Shown: piece by piece, positions 37,274 to 49,300 of the stretch
Position numbering within the stretch: position 1 is the stretch's first letter
How the letters are laid out: each line of letters starts with the position of its first letter
From: an uncultured Clostridia bacterium
GTDB taxonomy: Bacteria; Bacillota; Clostridia; TANB77; CAG-508
DNA length: 64,000 nt
Direction: 5' to 3'
Assembly (NCBI GenBank): GCA_947625415.1
Contig: CANQOG010000005.1
Coordinates: 1-64,000 of the forward strand
Position numbers and translations under genes: made by a program
Notes under the pieces: generated by a model
Seen by the model: only the letters and a program-made list of their open reading frames with translations
What the model was told of the DNA's origin: nothing
Database searches by the model: none

Positions 37274-37825
37274 TTGATTTTAATGGAAAACTTATTAGAA
37301 TTTGTAAAAACTGATAATTTTTTACTATTTTCATTTTTCTTAAATATAATTTTAATGATTTTAATTTTATTTTGTATTTATAAAATATTGAAAATAAAAA
37401 AAGATTATTTAATACTTATAAAGAAGATAGGAAATGGAACTGATTTAGATTTAATATTAAAAGAATATTTAAGAGATGTAAATGAAATAAAAAAAGATAA
37501 TTCAGAAATAAAAGCATATTATACTAAGTTAGATTATGATGTTAATTCTTGTATTCAAAAGATAGGTTTAGTTAGATATAATGCTTTTAAAGATGTTGGA
37601 AGTGATTTAAGTTTTGCAATAGCATTATTAGATAATAATGACAATGGAGTAGTATTAAATGGTTTATATGGTTCTGAATCATCAAATATTTATGCAAAGC
37701 CAATTAAAAATGGAGAATCTACTTATCAGTTATCAAGTGAAGAAAAATATGCTATAGAAATAGCAGAGCAAAATAAAAATTTTATAGCAAGACATAAAAA
37801 TAATAAATTATATAAAGAAAATTAA
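37274..37825 (+). CDS. DUF4446 family protein
   Basis: IGLVRYNAFKDVGSDLSFAIALLDNNDNGVVL motif. Confidence 0.85.
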   Translation: MILMENLLEFVKTDNFLLFSFFLNIILMILILFCIYKILKIKKDYLILIKKIGNGTDLDLILKEYLRDVNEIKKDNSEIKAYYTKLDYDVNSCIQKIGLVRYNAFKDVGSDLSFAIALLDNNDNGVVLNGLYGSESSNIYAKPIKNGESTYQLSSEEKYAIEIAEQNKNFIARHKNNKLYKEN

Positions 37826-37974
37826 ATCGCGAAAATAAAAAATAAGGCGATTTAAAAAATAAATAATAAAGTAATATTAATTAATAATTAAAATAGTTAA
37901 AATTTATTTAAATGAATTTTAACTATTTTTTTATGGAAAAATAAATAATATTAAAATATTTATTTAAATAAGAG

Positions 37975-38470
37975 AAAACTTTTTTGACTATTAGTCAATT
38001 AATTTGAGTTAAAAAGTGAGAGTTAAAAAAAACCGCAAAATTTTTTAGAAAATTGGAAAGAAAAGAGAAAAGCGAAGAACTGTTTGGTAGTCAAAGTTTG
38101 AAGATAAAATTGACTGAAAGCCAAATAAAAGGGCAAAAAAATAATTTTAAAAACAAATTAATTAGAAATGCAAAATTTTAAAAAAATGAATTTTTTTACT
38201 TAATAAAAATAGAGGAAATCAATAATAAAAGGACTAAAAGATAATTAGCAAATAGATTAACATAAGATGTTAAAATTGGTTTAATATAAAATAGTATTAA
38301 ATTTTAAAAATTTTTTCAAAAATTTTTAAAAAACAAAACAGACGTTTATCAATCGGTAAAGTTTATTTTAAAGAAAAAAAGATAGATAAATCAATTAGAA
38401 GGATTTCATACCAGAACAAGTATTCTACAAAAGTGGATTGAAAATTTTTGGCTTACTGTTATTAGTATGT
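37975..38470. repeat. dispersed AT-rich intergenic repeat, copy A
   Basis: shares GTTAAAAAAAACCGCAAAATTTTTTA, GCGAAGAACTGTTTGGTAGTCAAA and TTAGAAGGATTTCATACCAGAACAAGTATTCTA with copy B near 45.7-46.2 kb. Confidence 0.8.
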
Positions 38471-39120
38471 CATCTGAATAATAAAATTAATAATTAAACA
38501 TATAATTAAATAAATAATTAAGCGAATAAAATTAATTAATAAATTAAATAATTAAATAAAAATTAATTAGTAAAAATAAATAATTAAACAAATAAAATTA
38601 ATTAATAAAAATAAATAATTAAAATTAATTAATAAAATAAATAAAATTAATTAGTAAAATAAATAATTAAGCAAATAAAATTAATTAATAAAAATAAATA
38701 ATTAAATAAATAAAAATTAATTAATAAAAATAAATAATTAGACAAATAAAAATTAATTAATAAAAATAAATAATTAGACAAATAAAAATTAATTAATAAA
38801 AATAAATAATTAAATAATTAAAATTAATTAGTAAAAATAAATAATTAAGCAATTAATAATTAATTAATAAAATAAATAATTAAACAATTAAAAATTAATT
38901 AATAAAATAAATAATTAAATAAATAAAAATTAATTAATAAAAATAAATAATTAAATAAATTAAAATTAATTAGTAAAAATAAATAATTAAGCAATTAATA
39001 ATTAATTAATTAATTAATGAAATAAATAATTAAATAAATGAAAATTAATTAATAAAAATAAATAATTAGACAATTAAAAATTAATTAACAAAATAAATAA
39101 TCAAATAAATAATTGAATAA
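38470..39120. repeat. low-complexity irregular tandem repeat (AATAATTAAATAAATAAAAATTAATTAATAAAAATA-like units)
   Basis: direct reading of sequence, A/T almost exclusively. Confidence 0.9.
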
Positions 39121-39164
39121 TGTTAAAGAAACTTTTATTAAAGTTATTATGGATTATAATAAAA

Positions 39165-39700
39165 AATAAAAATTAATAAGTAGAAAATTAAAGAATGAGA
39201 AGTGCCAAAAATTACAAAAAAGAATAAGATATTTAGTATAAATTGACTAAAAGGCAATGAAAAAAGTAAAAAAATAGAAAATAAAAAAAAAGCGTGAAAA
39301 AATTTTAAGAAATTTTAAAAAGTTTCAAAAAGCAAACAAACATTCTCGAATCTAAAAAATAAGACTAAATTGCCAAAATAACAATATAAAAGATAAAGAA
39401 ATAAAATGTTGAAATTGGAAAATGCTAATAAAAAAATTAATTAAAAAACAATTTTTTTAAATTAAAAGTTGCGAGGAAATCCGGATAAATGAGAATATAG
39501 TAGTTCTTAAAAATAGATTAACATAAAAACTATAAAAATTTAGAAAAGGAAAAGAATTTATAAAATAAAAAACGTTTTTGAAAAAGAGTTAAAAACAAAA
39601 CGTATGTTTATTCTTTTAAAAAATAATTATGAAGATTTTAAAATAGTTAAATCAAGTTGAGGTTTTTACTTATGAACAAAAGTTCTTAAAAACGAAAAAG
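39165..39700. repeat. diverged copy C of dispersed intergenic repeat
   Basis: weaker shared blocks: attgactaaaaggcaatgaaaaaagtaaaaaaatag; gaggaaatc...agattaacataa; aaacaaaacgtatgtttat. Confidence 0.45.
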
Positions 39701-39971
39701 AAAATAAATTAGCAAATATTGAATAAGAGTGATAAAAAAACAAAAAGTTACCCAAAGAAAACAAATAGGCAAAATGACAAAATAAAATGATAAAAAATTA
39801 ATGAAAATAAAGATTAATTAATAAAAACAAATAATTAAATAAATAAAAATGAATTAATGAGTGAAAAAAATAATTAATAAAATAAGTAGAAATTAAATGA
39901 TAAAAAATTGTTTATTTATATTTTATTATAGTTTGACAAAGTAATAAGATATATGTAGTTATATTAAGTAA

Positions 39972-40006
39972 AAAAAAAAAAAGCAGGTTAAACCTGCTTT
40001 AGAGTT
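39972..40006 (-). terminator. terminator of prepilin-like gene
   Basis: aaagcaggttaaacctgcttt hairpin with minus-strand T run. Confidence 0.8.
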
Positions 40007-40008
40007 AT

Positions 40009-41530
40009 TTAATTATTTTCAGTCTGCCATTTAAAAATTGGATAGCCATTATTAATTTCAATTGTATCTTCTATCCAAATAGGATTATCATTGTCCTGAT
40101 TTAAAAGTGTAACGCCAGCAGAACCTTGTAATTCATTTTTTGTTTTTAATGTAAAATTATTTTTTATAATTGATGATGGATTTTCAGTTGAAACTAAATC
40201 ATTCAAACTATAAGCTTTATTTTTGTAATTTTTATCAGGCATATAATATGCTATACATGAATCTAAAATTAAACCTTTGTCTAATGATGTTATTTCACTT
40301 ATTTTTCCTAAATTGTATATATTTTCAATAATAGCGTCTGAATAAACAGTACCTATTACGCCACCAATGTAATTTTGTAGTAATTCTCCATTATCTATAC
40401 TAACAGTAATATTTCCAGTATTATAGCAATTTTTTACAGTTGTAATTTTATCTAAAGTTCCACAAATACCACCAACTCTTAACCATTTTGCATTAATTAC
40501 ATTCAGCGTTAATTTCATATTGCTAAAACAGTTTTCTATAATTCCTCCATAATTATCTCCTACTAATCCACCAAGATTAATACCTTTTGAATCAGCTGTA
40601 TATGTAATTAATCCATTTACACTACAATTTTGAATAGTTCCTTGATTAACTGCAGAAACAATTCCCACAGATGCCCATTCCTCACATTGAATAGATACAT
40701 CACAATTTAAAATAAGTTTTAAATTTTTTATTATTCCTAAATTTGATGAAAAAAATCCAATATTTCCATTTTCATTTTTTGATAATTGTAAATTTTGGCC
40801 TATATTTAAATTTATTACATTATGATACTTTCCATCAAATGTTCCTTTAAAAACCTTTTGAGAATCTGTTCCACTACTGCTTAATTCACCAATTGGAATA
40901 AATCCATTTTTATCAATTGAATTTTTAATATTTCCATCATATCCGTATTGAGAATAGTTGGAATTAGGATTAACGTAACTATTACTTGATGCAAAATTTA
41001 AATCCGTTGTTAATTCTATATATTTTCCTTCATAATTTTCAATTCCTTCTCTTACTTGATAAGAGAAAAATATTAAGTCTTCAATACTTTCTATTAAATA
41101 TGGCTCAACTTCTGTTCCGCTTCCAGCAAGTTCAGCTGGAGATTTATCTTTTACTTTATTAACGTTTATTTTTTTTCCAGTTTTAGTTAATTGATATTCA
41201 TTTCCACTTTTTTTTATTTTTATAGTAAAAGTTTTATCTGGATTTTCTGTAAGAGTAGTTTCATTATTTCCAAAGTTTGAATCTAAACTATTTTTTAGAC
41301 TTTCAAGAGTAAGCTCACGATATAAACTTTCTTCAGTATAAGCAGAAGATATTGATAGTTCTAAGATTTCTTTTTCTTTTGATAAATCAGTTTCTTCTTT
41401 TGCATTTTTAGCTCTAGATAAAATTCCATTATCGCCAACTGCCATAGAGATACTTATGCCGGGTTAAAATTAAAAGTACAATAATTGTTATAATTAAAGC
41501 AATTAAGGTTATTCCTTTGTTTTTTTTCAT
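40009..41530 (-). CDS. prepilin-type N-terminal methylation domain protein with GLUG-like repeats; +1 at in-frame CGG (41461-41459)
   Basis: MKKNKGITLIALIITIIVLLILT-GISISMAVGDNGILSRAKNAKEET... restored by skipping C; RBS gaggaacaaaagaa. Confidence 0.9.
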
Positions 41531-41628
41531 TTCTTTTGTTCCTCCTTTTTTAAATTATAGCATACTTTCACTATTTGTGAAAGTGTTTTTTAAAAATTTT
41601 TTATATAATATAAAAAAAGGAGAAAATA

Positions 41629-41853
41629 ATGACTTTAAAATATGGTGATTTTTATAAAAAAATAGGGGCAAATATTAGCAAATATAGAAAGTTAAAAAAT
41701 TTAAAACAAGAAGATTTAGCAAATATGGTTGGTATTAGTTATAGTTATATGACTCAAATTGAAGCACCAAATGTAGTTAAAAAGATGTCTCTGGAAGTTC
41801 TGTTAGACATTGCTAATGTTTTAGAAGTTGATATAAAAGATTTAATATTGTAA
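41629..41853 (+). CDS. XRE-family HTH regulator
   Basis: ISKYRKLKNLKQEDLANMVGISYSYMTQIE. Confidence 0.88.
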   Translation: MTLKYGDFYKKIGANISKYRKLKNLKQEDLANMVGISYSYMTQIEAPNVVKKMSLEVLLDIANVLEVDIKDLIL

Positions 41854-41857
41854 GTTT

Positions 41858-41890
41858 TTAAGAATCGAAAAAAATCGATTCTTTTTTGAT
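41858..41890 (+). terminator. intrinsic terminator
   Basis: aagaatcgaaaaaaatcgattctttttt. Confidence 0.7.
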
Positions 41891-41976
41891 GAAAAAATTG
41901 TAAAAATTCTAAGTATAAAATATTGAGTATATGTATATAACATGCTATAATATACATATATTATGGAGATGATATT

Positions 41977-42243
41977 ATGGTTACAATAAATGTTAATGTA
42001 GATGAAAAAGTAAAAGAACAAGCAAAAGAAATTCTTGAATATTTAGGAACAAATTTTACAAATGTTATCAATATGTTATTAAGACAAATAATCTTAACTG
42101 AAAGTATTCCATTTGAAATAAAAGTGCCAAAATTAAATTCTGAAACTACAAAAGCTATTGAAGATGCAGAAAAGGGAATAGGATTAAGTAAAGGATATAC
42201 TAATTTAGATGAAATGTGGAAAGATTTAGAGAAAGAGGACTGA
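41977..42243 (+). CDS. RelB/DinJ-family antitoxin
   Basis: VDEKVKEQAKEILEYLGTNFTNVINMLLRQIILTESIPFEI. Confidence 0.85.
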   Translation: MVTINVNVDEKVKEQAKEILEYLGTNFTNVINMLLRQIILTESIPFEIKVPKLNSETTKAIEDAEKGIGLSKGYTNLDEMWKDLEKED

Positions 42244-42429
42244 TAAATTTGCTAATAATAAAATATACTAATTTATTAAAAAAAGATTATAAATTAATGA
42301 AAAAAACGTACTCGTTTTTATAATTCAGTTATAAAAAGTAAAAAAATGTTTAAAAGTTGTAGAGAGTGTGTTATACTACTAATATAAATAGAACTATTAA
42401 ATGTAAAGTAAAAGAATGGGTGGTTTTTT

Positions 42430-42759
42430 ATGAATGAAAAAATATATACAATAGAAGAAATTAAAAATTGCATATTTCAAATATTAAAAAATATGGAATA
42501 GAGAAAGCGTATCTTTTTGGATCTTATGCTAGAAATGAAGCAAATAAAAATTCAGATTATGATATCAGGTGGAACACAATTAAAGACGATATTAGATTTA
42601 ATAGAATTTGAAATAGAATTGAAAAATATTTTGAAAAAAGATGTAGATATAATTAGTGAAGAAGTTTATCTAGAAAAAGATTCTGATGAAGATGGAGAAC
42701 TTGCGAGAAAATTATTCGTGAATAATGTAATGAAAGAAAGGGTACAAATATATGAGTGA
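42430..42759 (+). pseudogene. degraded MNT nucleotidyltransferase
   Basis: IEKAYLFGSYARNEANKNSDYDI and SGGTQLKTILDLIEFEIEL lie in different frames; breaks not at CGG. Confidence 0.75.
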
Positions 42760-43150
42760 TTTTGATAAAGTAGATTATTGGATGGAATTAGCATTTTATG
42801 ATTTAGATACAGCAAAAGCTATGTTAACAACAGAAAGATATTTATATGTATGATTTATGTGTAATCAAACAATGGAAAAAATGTTAAAAGCGTATTATGT
42901 TTTTAATAATAAAAAAACTTCTCCATATACTCATAATATGAGAAGACTTGCAACGGAAGCTAATTTATATAAGGGATTAAGTGAAGAACAAAAAGATTTT
43001 ATAGATGACATAATTCCTTTTTATATTGAAAGAAGATATCCTGAATATAAGCAAATGCTTTATGATACATTAAAAAGAGCTGAATGTGAAAAGATAATAA
43101 AAGAAACGGAGGAATTTGTAAAATGGATAAAGAACAAGCTAGAAAATTAG
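42752..43150 (+). pseudogene. HEPN-domain protein with in-frame TGA at 42851
   Basis: MSDFDKVDYWMELAFYDLDTAKAMLTTERYLYV*FMCNQTMEKMLKAYYVF; TGA where HEPN homologs usually have Gly. Confidence 0.75.
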
Positions 43151-43437
43151 TAGAAGAATATGCTAAAGTTGTTGTATCTAATATGATAGTTAATAAAATA
43201 ATCTTGTATGGTTCTTATGCAAGAGGAGATTATAGAAAAAATTCAGATATAGATGTTGCAGTTGTTGTTTCAAAAAAAGATGTTCAAAAAAATATTTTAA
43301 AACAAATGGGACAACTTGTAAGATTAACAAGAGATATTTCATTTGATATTGAGCCAATATTATTGATTGAAGATGATGATAGAAGCGGATTTTTAGAAAG
43401 TATTTCAAAATATGGAGAAGTTGTATATTCAAAATAA
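43123..43437 (+). CDS. MNT-type nucleotidyltransferase (HEPN/MNT TA partner)
   Basis: IILYGSYARGDYRKNSDIDVAVVV. Confidence 0.88.
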   Translation: MDKEQARKLVEEYAKVVVSNMIVNKIILYGSYARGDYRKNSDIDVAVVVSKKDVQKNILKQMGQLVRLTRDISFDIEPILLIEDDDRSGFLESISKYGEVVYSK

Positions 43438-43469
43438 AAAAATAAGAATCAAAAAATGATTCTTTTTTT

Positions 43470-43970
43470 TTAGATTTATTTCTAAAGTATCGTAGCCCGA
43501 ATCGACTCCTACTTCTTTTATTTTAAAATTAAATGTTTTTTCTATATAATTCATTCTATTTATAAATGATTTGGAATCATGATTTACAAAGATTTCTTCA
43601 AATATATTACTATCTTTAAATCTTCTTATATAATTTTTGACTAAATATTGAATAGTGGGGAGTTTCTTTTCCTAGTGGTATTCCTAAAAACCATCTATAT
43701 TCTAAATCTACTTTTATTTTTTCGTATGTTTTTCTCATCGATTTTAAACCATCTAAAGTTTGAATAAAAACTAATTTAAATAATATCACTTCAATTTATT
43801 GATGGTCTTCCATTATCTTTGCAATATAAATCTTTTACTTTATCATAAATAAAATTAAAATCTATGTACTTATCTATTTTTCTGTATATACTTTCTTCTG
43901 GAACTAATTCTTCCAATATCTACATTATAATTTCACTTTGAACATTTTTTATTTTATTTAACATATTTTT
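43470..43970 (-). pseudogene. IS1182-like transposase remnant
   Basis: minus strand pieces PEESIYRKIDKYIDFNFIYDKVKDLYCKDNGRPSI, VDLEYRWFLGIPLGK, KEVGVDSGYDT in broken frames. Confidence 0.7.
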
Positions 43971-44237
43971 TCTTCTCTTTATAGTTTTAACTAATTACAT
44001 TATATCAATAAATAAAGGAAAAATGTAGATATTTTCGAAAAAATCTCTACATTCTTCTTGGTTAAAATCATAAGGATTTATATTTTTATTTTACTATATT
44101 TTTATAAAAAAGAAAAGACTATTGACAAAAATTTTTTAATATCTTTGTCAACAGTCTGAAAAAGAAAAGTATTTAAAACTTTTCTTTTTTTATAATTCAA
44201 ATTCATTTATAACGGATATACAAAATTACATAAATTT

Positions 44238-44888
44238 TTATAATTCGAATAATTCTAATTGTTTATAAAAATCAGTTTGAAAATTTATAAAGAATTTTTT
44301 TATTTCTTCCCAGTTATATTCTACAAATGCTTTAGGTAAAATTTCTTGTTCTGCATCTTCAAAATAACTTAATCCCATTATTATATTTGCAAAATTTATA
44401 TTATTACCATATTTTTGTAATAGACCTTTTGCAAGTTCGTCTATTGTTATATTACTTTTATTTAAAATATTATATAAATCAAAAAAATCTTTTTTTGCAC
44501 CTCTACCACTTATTGCTACGACTTTCATTACTGCAATATCTAATATATTTGCTAATTTTAATTTAGGCATTTCTTTTGGATTTATAAATTCTTTTATAAC
44601 AGCATTTGGATAATAGAAGAAACTTACTTGTACACCATTTAATATAACATCTAAAGTTCCTTTTTGATTTTGTCTAACTTCAGTTTGACCTAATTTTTGT
44701 AATTCTTCTAATAATAGTTCATTATTGAAATCTTTAGGTATACAAAAATCAAAATCATAAGATTCTCTTAAACCTAATTGCAAAGATAATGCAGTTCCAC
44801 CAATCATATAATAATTTTGTATACTTATTGTATTTGTAATATTTTCTAATAGTTTATATCTATTTTCATCAATAATATTCCAATACAT
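44238..44888 (-). CDS. AbiEii-family nucleotidyltransferase toxin-like protein
   Basis: YYMIGGTALSLQLGLRESYDFDFCIPKDF. Confidence 0.8.
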   Translation of the reverse strand: MYWNIIDENRYKLLENITNTISIQNYYMIGGTALSLQLGLRESYDFDFCIPKDFNNELLLEELQKLGQTEVRQNQKGTLDVILNGVQVSFFYYPNAVIKEFINPKEMPKLKLANILDIAVMKVVAISGRGAKKDFFDLYNILNKSNITIDELAKGLLQKYGNNINFANIIMGLSYFEDAEQEILPKAFVEYNWEEIKKFFINFQTDFYKQLELFEL

Positions 44889-45193
44889 TATTTATTTGTC
44901 CTCCAATATTCATAGTTTATTGAATTAACCCATCTGTAATATGCCATTTCTTCTTTTTGCAAATTAAATTGTTGTCTTAAATAATTAGCAACCAATGGAT
45001 TTAAATTTCTTGAATTTCTGGCTACATCTTCGATATCTTTATTTTTATAATTTTCTTTTATCCATTTTATTGTTTTTAAGTTTCCATAGCAATAGAGCCT
45101 TGATATTATATATCTTTTATTTTTTTCTTTATCTAATTTTTCAAATTCAGTATCCCAAAAATATTTTTTTAATTCTATTGGCATATAGAACAA
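44888..45193 (-). CDS. DUF6922-like antitoxin partner of AbiEii-like gene
   Basis: PIELKKYFWDTEFEKLDKEKNKRYIISRLYCYG; overlaps toxin start. Confidence 0.6.
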   Translation of the reverse strand: MFYMPIELKKYFWDTEFEKLDKEKNKRYIISRLYCYGNLKTIKWIKENYKNKDIEDVARNSRNLNPLVANYLRQQFNLQKEEMAYYRWVNSINYEYWRTNK

Positions 45194-45267
45194 TTCTCCT
45201 ATAAATTATTACATACATTAAAAATTGTAGTATACCACATATATAAGTATACTACAATCGCTAGTTT

Positions 45268-45358
45268 TGGCGTAGGTGAGAGGATTTGAACCTCCGCGGC
45301 CCTTGCGAACCCTACAAGTTTAGCAAACTCGCCCCTTCAACCACTTGGGTACACCTAC
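45268..45358 (-). tRNA. tRNA-Ser(GCT)
   Basis: long variable arm, anticodon loop gagtttGCTaaact, encoded CCA. Confidence 0.9.
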
Positions 45359-45404
45359 ATTTATTTAAAGCTAGATACAGTGTTTATATCTAGCTTATTA
45401 TATT

Positions 45405-45496
<92 letters not shown>

Positions 45497-45714
45497 ATTG
45501 GTGTTGTAAATAACAACACATATATATTAACATCTAAAACGCCTTTTGTCAACAGAAATTAAAAAGTTTTTTTAAAATTTTTTAATTATAATTTATTAAT
45601 AATTATTTTTATATTTTTTAGTAAAAATAAATTTATATTTTAATAATAAAAAAATAAAATTATAAATTAATTGATAATATAAAAAGTAATTAAATATAAT
45701 ATTATTTTTTGTAA

Positions 45715-46240
45715 AATTAATTAATATTTTATTGCCATTTAGCCAATAAATCTCAGCTAAAAAATGAAAGTTAAAAAAAACCGCAAAATTTTTTAAACAA
45801 CTAGATAAAAAAAGAAAAAACGAAGAACTGTTTGGTAGTCAAATTTCAAAAATAAAATTGGCAAAAAAGCAAATAAAGCAATAAAAAAATAATCAAAAGA
45901 ATAAATTAAATGGGAATACTAAATTAAGAAAATTCTAAGTTTTTTACTCAAAAAAAGTAGTGGAAGTCAATAATAAAAGAAATGAGAAATAAATTGCAAA
46001 AATATTAACATAAAAAGTTAATTTAAGTTATATATAAAAATAGTAATAAAATAAAAAATGTTTTAAAAAATTTCAAAAAACAAAAACACTTGTTTATTTT
46101 GCAACAGAGTTTGTTTGTAAGCTAAATTAATAGACATGTTAATTAGAAGGATTTTATACCAGAACAATTATTCTATTAAAGTAACCTTGAAATTTTTGTA
46201 TTAAAATAAATATATAGAATTAGTAGGTCATAAAATTAAT
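45715..46240. repeat. dispersed AT-rich intergenic repeat, copy B
   Basis: shared blocks with copy A in same order over ~0.5 kb. Confidence 0.8.
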
Positions 46241-46324
46241 TATTAAATAATATTAATAATTAATAATAAAAAATAAAATCAAAATAATTAAAATAATTTA
46301 TTTAATAAAAAAATAAAATCCAAA

Positions 46325-49300
46325 TTAATTATTGGATTTTATTTTTTTATCTACAATATTTTCAATTTCGATTGCTTTTTTTTGTTTTTTATTTTTATTT
46401 AAATTATCTTTTGCAACCGTCATTAATAATTTAATTCTATTTGTTTGATTTGTTTCACTAGCACCTGGATCATAATCAATAGGGCTTATATTTGCATTAG
46501 GATATTTTTCTCTAACTGCTTTAATTACACCTTTTCCTACAACATGGTTAGGTAAACATGCAAATGGTTGAACGCAAATAATATTTGGAATATCGTGTTC
46601 AAGATATTCAATCATTTCTGCGGTTAAAAACCATCCTTCGCCTGTTTGATTTCCAATTGATAAAATGTCTTTAACATTATCTTCAAGTTCCCAAATATCA
46701 GCTAAAGGTAAATATCCTTTTTTAGATTCAGATAAGGCTTCTCTATAACTTCTATTTAAAATATTTAATAATTTTATAGCCCATTTACATATATAAGCTA
46801 AGTTTTTATTTGTTTTTATTAATGTATTAAAAGTAATTTTATTTGTTGCGACGTAGTAACAAAATCCCATAAAATCAGGCATTACTACTTCAGCGCCTTC
46901 TTCTTCTAATTTATTAATAACAAAATTATTTCCAAATGGGTGATATTTTACTAATATTTCACCAACAATTCCGACACGTGGCTTTATTAAATTAGGAACA
47001 AATTCTATTTTTTCAAAATCTCTAACGATGTCATACATACTTTTTTTAAATTGTTTATATGTACCGTTTTTAATTAAATCTTTAATTTTTGGTATCCATG
47101 AATCAAACAGTTTTTGAGTTTCACCTTTATTTTTTTCATAAGCTCTATTTTTATAAAGCATTTTCTGCATTAAATCTCCATATACAACAGCTTTTAATAA
47201 ATTTTCTGCTAATTTTGGAGTTATTTTAAATCCATTTGATTTTTCTATACCGATTACATTAAAAGAAATAATTGGTATATTTTCAAATCCTGCATCATTT
47301 AAAGCTTTTCTAATAAATCCTATATAGTTTGTGGCTCTACATCCACCACCAGTTTGAGACATTATTAATGCAGTTTTATTTGCATCATATTTTCCTGATT
47401 GTAGAGCTTCTATCATTTGCCCAGTAGTTAAAATGGCAGGATAACAAGCATCATTATTTACATATCTTAATCCGGTATCCACTGTTTTAGAAGTAAACTC
47501 TTTTAAAACTACTATATTATAACCACAAGGTTTAGCGGCAGATTCAAATAAATCAAAATGAATAGGTGACATTTGTGGACATAAGATGGTATATCCAGCT
47601 TCTTTCATATCCTTTGTAAATGTTACTTTTTTTGAACTATAATCTCCTAGATTATTATTTTTAGTATCTTTTTCAAGTTCTTTTTGTAATTTTAGTTTTT
47701 TATTCATACTTGCAAGAAGTGAACGAACACGAATTCTAATTGCTCCTAAATTGTTTATTTCATCGATTTTTATCAATGTATACATATTATCATAGCTTTT
47801 TAAAACTTCTTCAACTTGATCTGTTGTAATAGAATCAACACCACATCCAAAAGAATTTAATTGTATTAATTCTAGTCTATCATTTTTTCCAACGAAATCA
47901 GCTGCAGCATAGAGTCTTGAATGAAATACCCATTGGTCAACTACACGAATAGGATGTTTTGCTTCAACTTGATTTGAGATACTATCTTCTGACAAAACAC
48001 ATAAACCTAAACTTGTAATTAATGTATCAATTCCGTGGTTAATTTCAGGATCAACATGATATGGGCGACCAGCTAAAACTATTCCACGACTGTCATTTTC
48101 TTCAATATATTTTAAAACTTCTTGACCTTTTTTATGAATATCTTCTCGATAATTCTGATATTCTTCTTCAGCAGCTTTTGCTGCAATAGTTAATTCTTTT
48201 TTAGTAAATTTATATTCTTTAAAGCAATCAAGTTCATAAATGACTTTTACTAAATTTTTAATATTATCAATAGGTAAAAATGGATTAATAAATTTTATTT
48301 TATTATTTTTTAATTCTTCAATGTTATTTTTTAAAACTTCAGAATAAGATATTACAATAGGGCAATTATAATGATTATCTACATTGTTATATTCTTGCCT
48401 AGAATATGGGATACATGGATAAAATATAGTAGTAATTCCTTGTTCAAGAAGACTCATAACGTGCCCATGTGAAAGTTTTGCTGGATAGCAAACAGATTCA
48501 GATGGCATAGATTCTATACCTTTTTCATAAGTTTGACGACTACTTTTTTCAGAAATAATTACTCTAAAACCTAATTTTGTAAGGAAAGTAAACCAAAATG
48601 GATAGTCTTCATACATATTTAAAACTCTAGGAATTCCTATTACACCACGTTTTGCTTTATCTAAAGGCAATGGTTCATAATTAAACAACCTTTCATATTT
48701 ATATTTATAAATATTAGGAAGCTCTGAATTTTGAGTAATATTTCCATTTCCTTTTTCACATCTATTTCCAGAAATAAATATTTTTCCATTACCAAATTTA
48801 TTCACAGTTAATTGGCAATTGTTTTCACATTTTCCACATCTAACATGTGAGATTTTAACATCTAATTTATCTAATTCATCAAGTTTTAGAATTGTAGAAT
48901 AATAAGTCATATCTAAATTTGAATTATATTGTTCTTTTGATAAAAGAGCAACACCATAAGCTCCCATAAGTCCAGCAATATCAGGACGAATGACATTTTT
49001 ACCGGTAATTAATTCAAATGCTCTTAAAACAGCATCATTATAAAATGTTCCGCCTTGAACTACTATATTTTTTCCTAGAGAATTTACATCTCTAACTTTC
49101 ATTACTTTTTGAATTGCGTTTTTAATAACAGAATATGAAAGCCCTGCCGAAATATCTCCAACACTAAAACCTTCTTTTTGAGCTTGCTTTATTTTCGAAT
49201 TCATAAATACTGTACATCTAGAACCCAAATCAACAGGAGTTTTAGATTTTATAGCTTCAGTTACAAAGTCTTCAATACTTAATTTTAAGCTTTTTGAAAA

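Noticed and set aside
38470-39120. CRISPR array
   Set aside because: Repeats are irregular A/T-only units without unique spacers; no cas genes.
42840-42860. TGA as a sense (Gly) codon genome-wide
   Set aside because: TGA is used as a normal terminator by neighbouring genes (for example the RelB-like gene ends ...gag gac TGA); a single nonsense mutation in a decayed locus is simpler.
43470-43970. Active IS element
   Set aside because: Transposase is fragmented in several frames and no clear terminal inverted repeats were seen.
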